From positions 1-6,792 of the forward strand of contig CALFEM010000001.1 in NCBI GenBank assembly GCA_937950105.1: 6,792 nt of DNA, written 5' to 3'. The position numbers and the translations under genes were made by a program. Each line of letters begins with the position of its first letter. Position 1 is the first letter of the stretch. Positions 1-6,517 of this stretch are shown here, piece by piece. Source of the DNA: an uncultured Alphaproteobacteria bacterium (GTDB lineage: Bacteria; Pseudomonadota; Alphaproteobacteria; Rhizobiales; Hyphomicrobiaceae). The notes under the pieces were generated by a model. It was not told the origin of the DNA. It ran no database searches and saw only the letters and a program-made list of their open reading frames with translations.

Positions 1-1473
1 TGATTGCTTGGCAAAGCCATAGAGGGTGGCAAGGCCGAGCCCGTTGCCCTTGCCCGAGCCCTTGGTGGTGAAGAACGGCTCGAAGGCTCGCGCCTTCACC
101 TCGGGCGTCATGCCGTGGCCGGTGTCGGAGACCGACAGAACCACGTAGCGTCCGGGCGTCAGTTCCGGCGTTGCCGCCACCGCGTTGTCATCAAGGTCAA
201 CGTTGCGAGTCTCGATCACGAGACGGCCGCCGCGCGGCATCGCATCCCGCGCATTGATGGCGAGGTTGAGCACCGCATTTTCGACCTGGCCGGGGTCCAC
301 TTCGGTCAGTGCCAGATCGGAGGACAGCGCGGTCGACAGGTCGATGTCCTCGCCGAGCGAGCGCCGCAGCAACTCCATAAGCCCGAGCACGAACTCGTTC
401 AGGTTGATGCGCCGCGTCTCCAGCAACTGGCGGCGGCCGAACGTCAGGAGCCGGTCGGTGAGGCGGGCGCCGATCTCGGCGGCCTCGCGGGCCTCGCGTG
501 CCAGCGCCGAGAGATCCTTGTCGTCACCGAGACGCATCTCCATCAGCTCGACGTTGCCGAGCACGACGGTCAGGATATTGTTGAAGTCGTGGGCGATGCC
601 GCCTGTCAGCTGGCCGATCGCCTCCATGCGCTGCGCCTGCATGAGTTGCGCCTCGCGCCGGCGTTCGGCGGAAATGTCGCGGATCAGCTCCAGCGTGCCG
701 AGCCGCTTGCCCTGCGGGGTTGCGATCTCGGAGCAGCCGACGGCGGCGGGAAACACTTCCCCGTCCTGGCGTCTGAAATTGACGATGGCGGGCGGGCGAT
801 CGGGCTCCGCCTCACAGGCGCTGTTGCGCAACTGCTGATGCAGCTTCCAGTCCTCGAAGCTGGCGTAGAGGGCGGCATCGCCCTTTTCCGCCAGCGCTTC
901 GGGGGCCTGACCGAAGGTACGCAGGAAGGCCGGATTGACAGTCTGCACAGCCTGCTCGGGATCGCGCACCAGGATCGGGTCCGGCAGGCATTCGAAGACG
1001 GCGCGGAACAGCGCCTGCTGATGCGCGAGCCGCTGCTCGGCCCGCTTTTCCTTGCTGAGGTCGATCAGAACGCCGGTGAAGAAGATCTCTCCGCCCACGA
1101 CGAACTTGCCGATCGAGAGATGCAGCTGGAAGGGAGTGCCATCCTTGCGGACGCCCGTGACCTCGCGGCCGACTCCCATGATCCCGCTCTCGCCGGTGGT
1201 AAGGTAGCGGTGCATGTAGTTGTCGTGGTTGCGTCGGTCGCCGCCACTCATCAACACGGACACGTTGCGGCCGATGAGTTCGCTGCGGTCGTAGCCGAAC
1301 AGCCGCTCGGTGGCGGGGTTGACGGTGCGCAGGATGCCGCGCGAGTCGATCGAGACGATGCCGGCGGCCGCCGTTTCGAGGATGGCGTTCAGCGTCAGCG
1401 CGTCGATGCTGGCGCTGCCGTTTTCGGGCACGGTGAGGGGCGTCTCGTTCGTTTCGGGCGGGGGCTGGCTCAT
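1..1473 (-). CDS. PAS-PAS sensor histidine kinase, FixL-like (3' end beyond window)
   Basis: This is the N-terminal 491 residues of a two-component sensor kinase; the frame runs open off the left edge. It has no signal peptide or membrane segment, so it should be cytoplasmic. PAS 1 spans about residues 28-148 and matches the FixL heme PAS: H83 in the NHDNY stretch, R89 and R103 align with BjFixL H200, R206 and R220. PAS 2 spans about 152-273. A short coiled linker leads to the HisKA H-box [15 protein letters not shown] with phospho-acceptor H295. The ATPase domain shows an N-box ([11 protein letters not shown]403 and N407), G1 (DTGHGM, D450), F-box (FEPFFTTK) and G2 ([11 protein letters not shown], about 472-482). 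Proteins of this build often carry a C-terminal REC domain, which would lie outside the window. The start is the only in-frame ATG after an upstream TGA about 48 nt away; the SD (TTGGACAG) is weak. Kinase assignment is firm; the ligand is inferred. Confidence 0.95.
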   Translation of the reverse strand, partial: MSQPPPETNETPLTVPENGSASIDALTLNAILETAAAGIVSIDSRGILRTVNPATERLFGYDRSELIGRNVSVLMSGGDRRNHDNYMHRYLTTGESGIMGVGREVTGVRKDGTPFQLHLSIGKFVVGGEIFFTGVLIDLSKEKRAEQRLAHQQALFRAVFECLPDPILVRDPEQAVQTVNPAFLRTFGQAPEALAEKGDAALYASFEDWKLHQQLRNSACEAEPDRPPAIVNFRRQDGEVFPAAVGCSEIATPQGKRLGTLELIRDISAERRREAQLMQAQRMEAIGQLTGGIAHDFNNILTVVLGNVELMEMRLGDDKDLSALAREAREAAEIGARLTDRLLTFGRRQLLETRRINLNEFVLGLMELLRRSLGEDIDLSTALSSDLALTEVDPGQVENAVLNLAINARDAMPRGGRLVIETRNVDLDDNAVAATPELTPGRYVVLSVSDTGHGMTPEVKARAFEPFFTTKGSGKGNGLGLATLYGFAKQS

Positions 1474-1629
1474 CTGTCCAAGCGTTGTCGATTGCTTCGC
1501 GGCCGGCGCTGAACTTCAAAGGCGGGCGCCGCACCGCAGCGCGAACAGGCGGATCGCTGCGCCACGACTACCGCTGCTGCCGCCTTCTGATGTGCACCGG
1601 ACACATGCGTCAGTCTATCGCAAATGAAC

Positions 1630-1645
1630 CGGGAAAATTTTCCCG
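1630..1645. promoter_or_regulatory. Perfect 16-bp palindrome, candidate operator
   Basis: The sequence CGGGAAAATTTTCCCG reads identically on both strands. It is flanked by GAAC (1626-1629) and GTTC (1647-1650), which are also complementary with a one-base offset, so the symmetry extends to about 25 bp. With no loop and no T-run it is not a terminator; the shape fits a site for a dimeric DNA-binding protein. Read leftward, it fills the 17-bp gap between a TTGAAC hexamer (1647-1652) and a weak GTTCAT hexamer (1624-1629), where a bound protein would block or modulate a kinase promoter. The promoter reading is inference; the palindrome is seen directly. It lies about 155 bp upstream of the kinase start. 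Confidence 0.5.
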
Positions 1646-1731
1646 TGTTCAATTCGTTTTTGCAGCGCTCTGCGCGCGAGCATGCCGCCAGCCGGCGCAC
1701 GGACACAGTCCAAACGAAAATAAGCATTTGC

Positions 1732-1749
1732 GCAATCGGAAGGCAATCG
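1732..1749 (+). repeat. Phased 7-bp direct repeat
   Basis: GCAATCG occurs twice (1732-1738 and 1743-1749) separated by 4 bp, an 11-bp period or about one helical turn. That spacing is the one used by PhoB/OmpR-family response regulators, which bind head-to-tail. Only two copies are present and the half-site is not one I recognise, so a binding site is speculative. Confidence 0.3.
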
Positions 1750-1899
1750 CGGACAGGCATGCCGACATGTTGCGGCGCAAAAATCGCCCAATAAAAGGGC
1801 GGCAAAGCGCCCAGTAATCGACCTTGAGTCGGCGGGATCGAGTCGCCTAGCCTCCAATCACAACAAGCATTGTGGGACGGACGCCCAGGAAACATGCAG

Positions 1900-1917
1900 G
1901 CCGCTGAAGTAAGCGGC
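1900..1917 (+). promoter_or_regulatory. Small hairpin in the leader of the 68-aa gene
   Basis: GCCGCT (1900-1905) and AGCGGC (1912-1917) form a 6-bp GC-rich stem with a 6-nt loop. It ends 13 nt before the Shine-Dalgarno GGAG at 1931-1934. It has no T-run, so it is not a terminator. It may shape ribosome access or mRNA stability, but a chance stem in GC-rich DNA cannot be excluded. Confidence 0.3.
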
Positions 1918-1942
1918 TTCGCATCAACTTGGAGAATGTCAG

Positions 1943-2149
1943 ATGATCGAGATCGTCATGTCCGTCTGCATCATTTCCGAGCCGTCCCGCTGCGAGGACG
2001 TGCGGCTCAGCTACATGGCCGAGGCGGTCACGCCGCATCAGTGCATGATGTACGGCCAGGCGGAGATCGCCAAGTGGACCGAGGGGCATCCGAAGTGGCG
2101 CGTTGCCAAGTGGCGCTGCGGCCCGGCCCGGCAGATCGCCAAGGCCTGA
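1943..2149 (+). CDS. Small conserved-type hypothetical protein with four cysteines (68 aa)
   Basis: Function unknown. The ORF starts at an ATG with GGAG 8 nt upstream and ends at TGA. The protein starts MIEIVMSVCIISEP and has cysteines at C9, C17, C34 and C59. A tryptophan- and lysine-rich C-terminal half (AKWTEGHPKWRVAKWRCG) makes it basic there. The first 11 residues are hydrophobic but too short for a normal signal peptide or membrane helix, so it is probably cytoplasmic; an atypical export signal is possible. From memory, small proteins with the same MIEIV...C start, QCMM middle and HPKW-x(4)-W-x-C end are common in Hyphomicrobiales and are annotated only as hypothetical. Four cysteines could form disulfides or bind a metal, but there is no CxxC pair. 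It stands alone on its strand and converges on the acyl-CoA synthetase gene, with only 54 bp between the stops and no clear terminator there. Confidence 0.8.
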   Translation: MIEIVMSVCIISEPSRCEDVRLSYMAEAVTPHQCMMYGQAEIAKWTEGHPKWRVAKWRCGPARQIAKA

Positions 2150-2203
2150 CGGCTCGTTCCGGTGGCCTGCCTCCGCAGGTGTCGCCTCGCTTGTCGCCAC
2201 TCA

Positions 2204-4891
2204 TCAAACGGCGGCCGGCGGGCGCAGCTCCAGCGTCACCTTGCGCAGGGTCGGATCGTCTTCGGCCACAGCGGCCGTGAACCCGATCTGGCCCGCGAGC
2301 TTCAGCATCGCGTCGTTTTCAGCGAGCACATAGCCGATGATGCGATGCAGGCCCTCGGCGCGACCGTAGGCGACCAGATGCTGCATCAGGATGCGGCCGA
2401 GGCCGCAGCCCTTGAGGTCGGAACGCACGAGGATGCCATATTCGCCGGTCTCGTAGTCGGGGTCGGCGTTGAAGCGTGACACGCCGAGCAGTTCGCCGAC
2501 ATCGTTGAGCGCCACGAAGGCGATCTCGCGCGCGTAGTCGACCTGGGTGAGCCGCGCCAGGAACTCGTGCGACAAGGTCTTTAGCGGCATGAAAAAGCGC
2601 ATGCGGCTGTCGGCGGCGGTCACGTGCTGGAAGAACTTCGCATAGAGATGCTCGTCCTCGGGGCGGATCGGCCGGATCAGCACAGGCCCGAGCTTCGTGT
2701 GGTTGATCAGCCGCTCCCATTCGATCGGGTAGGGGCGCAGCGCCAGCGGCTTCCTCGGGGACACGGCAGGATCGGCGACGCGCACCCGCGCATCGAGCGC
2801 GACGACGCCTTTCTCGTCGGCGATCAGCGGATTGATGTCGAGTTCGCGCACCGCGTCGAGATCGCTGACGAGCTGGCTGATCTTGACGAGCGTGTCGTAG
2901 AGCGCGTCGCGGTTGGCCGGCGGCGTATCGCGGTAGCCGCCGAGCAGGCGCGCCACGCGGGTCCGCGCGACCAGATCCTCGGCGAGCTTGAGATCGAGCG
3001 GCGGCAGCGCGAGGCAGGTGTCGCGCTGCACCTCGACAGAGGTGCCGCCGGCACCGAACATGACGAGCGGGCCGAACGTCTGGTCCTCACTGGCGCCGAC
3101 GATCAGTTCGTGGGCGCGCTGGCGCCGCACCATCGCCTGCACCGAGAAGCCGCGGATGGTCGCGTCCGGATGCGAGCGCCCGAGGCGGTGCAGCATGTTG
3201 GCGGCGGCGATTTCGGCGCCTTCTGCCGTGTCGAGGTTGAGCGCGACGCCACCCACGTCGGACTTGTGCGTGATCTCGTCGGACACGACCTTGACGACCA
3301 CGGCGGCATGCTCGGCGAGCAGATTGGCGGCGTGCGCGCGCACCTCGGCCGTGGTGGCGGCGAACATCGTCGGCACGATCGGTACGCCATAGCAGGCGAG
3401 CAGATCCTTCGCTTCCAGTTCGCTCAATATGCTGCGGCCGGCCGCCAGCGCCGCAGCGATGACGCCAGCGGCGCGCTCGCGGTCCGGCACGAGCCCGGCA
3501 GGACGCGATGGCGGCGCGCGCATCAGCTGCTGCTGCGCGCGCGCATGCGCAACAAGATGCATGAAGCCCTCGACCGCTTCGGCGGGCGTCTCGAATGAGG
3601 CGATGTTGGCGTCGTTGAACACCCGGCGCGCGTCCTCGGCGCCGTCTTCGCCCAGCCAGTTGACGAGAACCGGCTTCTGCCGGATCGCGGTTTTTGCGGC
3701 CCTGTCGCGCGCGGCGACCACGGCGCGCGCCTGCTCGACGTTGGAGGCGACCGCAGTCGGGCAGTTGATGACCAGCACGGCGTCGGTCGCCGGATCGGCG
3801 AGCGCGGCGTCGACCGCGGCAGCGTAGCGATCAGCGCCAGCGTCGCCGATGATGTCGATCGGGTTGGCGCGCGACCACGTCGCGGGAAGCACCTTGTCGA
3901 GCCGCTCGATGGTTTCGCGTGAAATGTCGGTCAAGCGTCCGTCGAGATCGGCCACACGATCGGCGGCGAGGACGCCGGCGCCACCGCCATTGGTGACGAT
4001 GGTGAGCTTCTCGCCTTGGAAGCGCGGGATGTGCGACAGGATCTCGGCGGCCGTGAACAGGTCGGAAAGTTTGAACACGCGCAGAAGGCCGGCACGGCGG
4101 AAGGCAGCGTCGTAGGCGGCATCGAGACCGGCGAGGGCGCCCGTATGCGATGACGCGGCGCGAGCGCCGGCCGCATGGCGGCCCGACTTGATGACGATGA
4201 CCGGCTTGGAACGGGCGGCGCGGCGCGCGGCGGACATGAACTTCCGCGCGTCGGTCAGCGCTTCCATGTAGATCAGGATGGCGCGGCTCTCGATATCGCC
4301 GGCCAGGTAATCCAGCAGGTAGCCGAAGTCGACGTCGGCCATGTCGCCGAGCGAGGCGACGTGCGAGAAGCCGACGCCGTTGCTCGCCGCCCAGTCGAGG
4401 ATGCCGGTAATGAGGGCGCCCGACTGCGACAGGAAGGCGAGATCGCCCTTCGGCGCGGCGATGTGGGAGAAGCTGGCGTTGAGTCCCTTCTCGGGCAGCA
4501 TCAGGCCGATGCAGTTCGGTCCCATGAGGCGCAGGCAGTGCGGACGTGCGGCGTCGAGCATCGCTTGCTTCAGTTCGCCCTTGATGCCGGCCGAGATGAC
4601 GACCGCGGCTCGCGTGCCGAGACGCCCGAGACTGGCGATGATGCCGGGGATGGTCGCGGCCGGTGTCGTGACGATCGCGAGCGAGGGCGGCTCCGTCAGC
4701 AGATCGAGACTGCGCAGCACGCGGCGACCTTCGATGATGCCGCCCTTCGGATTGATGAATTCGATGCGCCCCGGAAACGTCGCGACGAGGTTCTTCGCGA
4801 TCAGGTTGCCGACGCTGCCGGAGCGCGCGCTGGCGCCGACCAGCACCACGGACGAAGGCGACAGCATGTGTTCGAGATTGCGGATGGTCAC
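2204..4891 (-). CDS. NDP-forming acyl-CoA synthetase fused to GNAT acetyltransferase (Pat/PatZ-like)
   Basis: This 895-aa cytoplasmic protein joins a full-length NDP-forming acetyl/acyl-CoA synthetase to a GNAT domain, the order seen in protein acetyltransferase Pat/PatZ. In order: CoA-binding Rossmann domain (about 8-130, VVLVGASARSGSVG), succinyl-CoA-ligase-like domain (about 145-290), a further ligase domain (about 295-455), ATP-grasp (about 485-708, THKSDVGGVAL at 541-551, MFGAGGTSVEV at 611-621) and GNAT (about 737-893). H249 in ASSHTGALAG matches the histidine phosphorylated in ADP-forming acetyl-CoA synthetases; enteric Pat, as I recall, lacks it. The GNAT acetyl-CoA loop is KGCGLGR (827-833), with Lys where Q/R is usual; E817 is a candidate general base. 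It could make acyl-CoA from acid, ATP and CoA, acetylate acyl-CoA enzymes on lysine, or both. The GTG start is chosen for its strong SD and the family-typical MTIRNLEHML opening. Confidence 0.93.
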   Translation of the reverse strand: MTIRNLEHMLSPSSVVLVGASARSGSVGNLIAKNLVATFPGRIEFINPKGGIIEGRRVLRSLDLLTEPPSLAIVTTPAATIPGIIASLGRLGTRAAVVISAGIKGELKQAMLDAARPHCLRLMGPNCIGLMLPEKGLNASFSHIAAPKGDLAFLSQSGALITGILDWAASNGVGFSHVASLGDMADVDFGYLLDYLAGDIESRAILIYMEALTDARKFMSAARRAARSKPVIVIKSGRHAAGARAASSHTGALAGLDAAYDAAFRRAGLLRVFKLSDLFTAAEILSHIPRFQGEKLTIVTNGGGAGVLAADRVADLDGRLTDISRETIERLDKVLPATWSRANPIDIIGDAGADRYAAAVDAALADPATDAVLVINCPTAVASNVEQARAVVAARDRAAKTAIRQKPVLVNWLGEDGAEDARRVFNDANIASFETPAEAVEGFMHLVAHARAQQQLMRAPPSRPAGLVPDRERAAGVIAAALAAGRSILSELEAKDLLACYGVPIVPTMFAATTAEVRAHAANLLAEHAAVVVKVVSDEITHKSDVGGVALNLDTAEGAEIAAANMLHRLGRSHPDATIRGFSVQAMVRRQRAHELIVGASEDQTFGPLVMFGAGGTSVEVQRDTCLALPPLDLKLAEDLVARTRVARLLGGYRDTPPANRDALYDTLVKISQLVSDLDAVRELDINPLIADEKGVVALDARVRVADPAVSPRKPLALRPYPIEWERLINHTKLGPVLIRPIRPEDEHLYAKFFQHVTAADSRMRFFMPLKTLSHEFLARLTQVDYAREIAFVALNDVGELLGVSRFNADPDYETGEYGILVRSDLKGCGLGRILMQHLVAYGRAEGLHRIIGYVLAENDAMLKLAGQIGFTAAVAEDDPTLRKVTLELRPPAAV

Positions 4892-4897
4892 GCGGGG

Positions 4898-4905
4898 TCC
4901 TCTCC
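4898..4905 (-). promoter_or_regulatory. Ribosome binding site that fixes the GTG start
   Basis: On the minus strand GGAGAGGA ends 6 nt before the GTG at 4891, an ideal Shine-Dalgarno position. The alternative in-frame ATG at 4984 would add 31 polar residues not typical of the family. It has no visible SD and would place the likely promoter inside the coding region. The GTG is therefore preferred. Confidence 0.8.
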
Positions 4906-4940
4906 GGGGCTCGCTCTGCGGGCAGCTATCTTGCTGCGAC

Positions 4941-4969
4941 GCAATATGCGCGGCTTTGGTCCAAGTCAA
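4941..4969 (-). promoter_or_regulatory. Candidate sigma70-type promoter for the acyl-CoA synthetase/GNAT gene
   Basis: Read on the minus strand, TTGACT (4964-4969) is followed after exactly 17 bp by TATTGC (4941-4946). The -35 matches consensus at 5 of 6 positions; the -10 is weak, matching only its first three bases, although alphaproteobacterial -10 elements are loose. Transcription would start near 4933-4935 and give a leader of about 43 nt ending at the GGAGAGGA ribosome site. Confidence 0.4.
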
Positions 4970-5113
4970 AAGCTGATCGGTCATGCCGGGCGAACATGGC
5001 TCGGTCCGCCTTGATGTCTTCGTTGACCGCGGCCTTCAGATGCCGCACTCGTCATGCTGGCGTCGGTGGCAGGGTTCCACGCACTGCTTCGCCGCCGACA
5101 ACAAGCATGCTTC

Positions 5114-5123
5114 GAGGAGAGGA
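5114..5123 (+). promoter_or_regulatory. Ribosome binding site that fixes the metY start
   Basis: The purine-rich stretch GAGGAGAGGA ends two bases before the ATG at 5126, and its GAGGAG core sits about 6 nt from it. The upstream in-frame ATG at 5054 has no such site and would add 24 residues rich in Arg that do not look like the family N-terminus. Confidence 0.75.
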
Positions 5124-5125
5124 AG

Positions 5126-6421
5126 ATGACAGACAGCGCCGCGCCACTGCGCTTCGATACCCTGACCGTGCATGCGGGCGCCGCGCCTGACCCGGCGACC
5201 GGTGCGCGCGTCACGCCGATCTACCAGACGGCGTCCTATGCCTTCCGCGACGCCGACCATGCCGCCGCCCTGTTCGGTCTGCAGGAGTTCGGCAATATCT
5301 ACACCCGCATCATGAACCCGACGCAGGGCGTGCTCGAGGCCCGCATCGCCGCGCTCGAAGGCGGCAGCGCGGCGCTCGCCGTCGCGTCCGGGCACGCGGC
5401 GCAGTTCCTCACGTTTCATACGCTGCTCGAGCCGGGTGACGAGTTCATCGCCGGGCGCCAGCTCTATGGCGGTTCGATCAACCAGTTCAATCACTCGTTC
5501 AAGAAGTTCAACTGGAACGTGGTCTGGGCGGACGCCAACGATCCCGCATCGTTCGAGCGCGCCATTACCGAGAAAACGCGTGCCATCTTCATCGAGAGCC
5601 TCGCCAACCCGGGCGGCATCGTCGTCGACATTCCGGCCATCGCGCAGGTGGCGCGCAAGGCCAACGTGCCGCTGATCGTCGACAACACGCTGGCGACGCC
5701 GTACCTGTGCCGGCCGAAGGAGCATGGCGCCGACATCGTTGTGCACTCGCTGACCAAGTTCCTCGGCGGTCACGGCAACTCGATCGGCGGCGTGCTCGTC
5801 GATTGCGGCACCTTCGACTGGGGCGCCGCGCGCCACCGCTACAAGACGCTGGTCGAGCCGAACATGTCGTATGGCGGCATGCGGCTGGCACCGACGTTCG
5901 GCAACATGGCGTTCGCCATTGCCGCGCGCGTCATGGGCCTGCGCGACATCGGCCCGGCCATCTCACCGTTCAACGCCTTCCTGATCCTCACCGGCATGGA
6001 GACGCTGGCGCTGCGCATGCAGCGGCACTGCGAGAACGCGCTGGCGACGGCGCAGTATCTCGAAAGTCATCCGGCGGTGGCGTGGGTGAATTACGCTGGT
6101 CTGCCGTCGAACCCGTACAACGCGCTGGCGCAGAAGATCGTGCCGAAAGGAGCGGGTGCGGTCTTCACGTTCGGTCTGAAGGGCGGCTACGACGCCGGCG
6201 TCGCGCTCGTTTCGCATCTGAAGCTGTTCTCGCACCTCGCCAACATCGGCGATACGAGGAGCCTCGTCATCCATCCGGCCTCGACCACGCACCGCCAGCT
6301 CACCGACGAGCAGCGGACGCTGGCGGGCGCGGGCGCAGATGTCGTGCGGCTGTCGGTCGGCATCGAGGACAAGGCCGACATCATCGCCGACCTCGCACAG
6401 GCGCTGGCGAAGGTGGCCTGA
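5126..6421 (+). CDS. metY: O-acetylhomoserine aminocarboxypropyltransferase (O-acetylhomoserine sulfhydrylase)
   Basis: This 431-aa cytoplasmic enzyme belongs to the Cys/Met-metabolism PLP family (fold type I). It converts O-acetylhomoserine and sulfide to homocysteine and acetate, or with methanethiol directly to methionine. K211 in HSLTKFLGGHGNSIGG is the PLP-binding lysine. D186 in IVDNTLATPYL should contact the pyridine nitrogen. YTRIMNPT (59-66) supplies the Tyr/Arg that reach the neighbouring subunit's PLP phosphate, and ASGHAAQ (87-93) is the phosphate loop. R379 in DTRSLVIHPASTTH should bind the substrate carboxylate. The length and the NPYNALAQKIVPKGAGAVFTF stretch (329-349) fit MetY rather than the shorter MetZ, which uses O-succinylhomoserine; substrate choice is still inference. 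All expected residues are present. The gene is divergent from the acyl-CoA synthetase gene. After the stop, a short imperfect stem (6427-6445) precedes the large hairpin at 6467-6493, which may also end this transcript. Confidence 0.95.
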   Translation: MTDSAAPLRFDTLTVHAGAAPDPATGARVTPIYQTASYAFRDADHAAALFGLQEFGNIYTRIMNPTQGVLEARIAALEGGSAALAVASGHAAQFLTFHTLLEPGDEFIAGRQLYGGSINQFNHSFKKFNWNVVWADANDPASFERAITEKTRAIFIESLANPGGIVVDIPAIAQVARKANVPLIVDNTLATPYLCRPKEHGADIVVHSLTKFLGGHGNSIGGVLVDCGTFDWGAARHRYKTLVEPNMSYGGMRLAPTFGNMAFAIAARVMGLRDIGPAISPFNAFLILTGMETLALRMQRHCENALATAQYLESHPAVAWVNYAGLPSNPYNALAQKIVPKGAGAVFTFGLKGGYDAGVALVSHLKLFSHLANIGDTRSLVIHPASTTHRQLTDEQRTLAGAGADVVRLSVGIEDKADIIADLAQALAKVA

Positions 6422-6460
6422 GGGCGTGCCGTCCCTCGGGCGGCAGCCGCTTGCCGATAA

Positions 6461-6493
6461 AGAAAAAGCCCGCGGCTACGTTGGCCGCGGGCT
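6461..6493 (-). terminator. Intrinsic terminator of phaC, possibly bidirectional
   Basis: A perfect 10-bp stem, AGCCCGCGGC (6467-6476) with GCCGCGGGCT (6484-6493), encloses a 7-nt loop. Read on the minus strand it is followed by TTTTTCTTTAT, a textbook U-tract, about 24 nt after the phaC stop. On the plus strand the tail is only CGTCTTAT, so termination of metY would be weaker. Confidence 0.9.
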
Positions 6494-6517
6494 CGTCTTA
6501 TCCGATGCGGCAGAGCC

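Larger units (their letters stand above)
1474..1942. other. Intergenic control region between two divergent genes
   Basis: No convincing gene is visible in these 469 bp on either strand. The AT content is higher than in the flanking genes, especially at about 1615-1750. The region serves the kinase (leftward) and the 68-aa protein (rightward). Besides the elements listed separately, it holds inverted repeats ATGTG-N7-CACAT (1590-1606), CGCAGCG-N13-CGCTGCG (1535-1561), CGCCC-N7-GGGCG (about 1786-1802) and CACAA-N6-TTGTG (1859-1874). A weak rightward sigma70-like pair, TTGAGT (1824-1829) and TAGCCT (1848-1853) with an 18-bp spacer, is possible but unproven. I looked for FNR/FixK boxes (TTGAT-N4-ATCAA) and saw none. 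Confidence 0.6.
4892..5125. other. Divergent intergenic region, acyl-CoA synthetase and metY
   Basis: These 234 bp separate two gene starts pointing away from each other, so both promoters must lie here if each gene is transcribed alone. Only the leftward promoter has a decent hexamer pair. For metY, TTGATG (5011-5016) and TTGACC (5023-5028) are possible -35 elements, but neither has a recognisable -10 at 16-18 bp. I looked for a SAM-II type riboswitch, known ahead of alphaproteobacterial met genes, and could not recognise its pseudoknot core. Confidence 0.6.

Noticed and set aside
4..1512. Long plus-strand ORF of 502 codons opposite the kinase
   Set aside because: It uses the same triplet boundaries as the kinase gene, so it stays open wherever the kinase avoids TTA, CTA and TCA codons, which are rare in GC-rich genes. 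The product has no recognisable domain, whereas the minus strand encodes clear PAS, HisKA and HATPase motifs.
1470..1895. Minus-strand ORF of 141 codons across the intergenic region
   Set aside because: No SD, no domain, and it runs into the kinase start in another frame; composition resembles random GC-rich sequence.
1474..1942. Non-coding RNA, CRISPR repeat or mobile-element end in the long intergenic region
   Set aside because: No repeated spacer pattern, no terminal inverted repeats with target duplication, and no T-tailed terminator hairpin that would end a small RNA.
2166..2179. CCTGC-CTCC-GCAGG stem between the convergent stops as a terminator
   Set aside because: The stem is only 5 bp and has no T-run on either strand.
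4892..4984. N-terminal extension of the CoA ligase to the ATG at 4984
   Set aside because: The extension lacks an SD and family similarity and overlaps the likely promoter; the GTG at 4891 has a strong SD.
4175..5014. Plus-strand ORF of 279 codons opposite the CoA ligase gene
   Set aside because: It is a mirror of a strongly supported coding frame, with low-complexity R/D/A-rich composition and no domain.
5054..5125. N-terminal extension of MetY to the ATG at 5054
   Set aside because: The 24 added residues do not resemble the family and the strong ribosome site belongs to the ATG at 5126.
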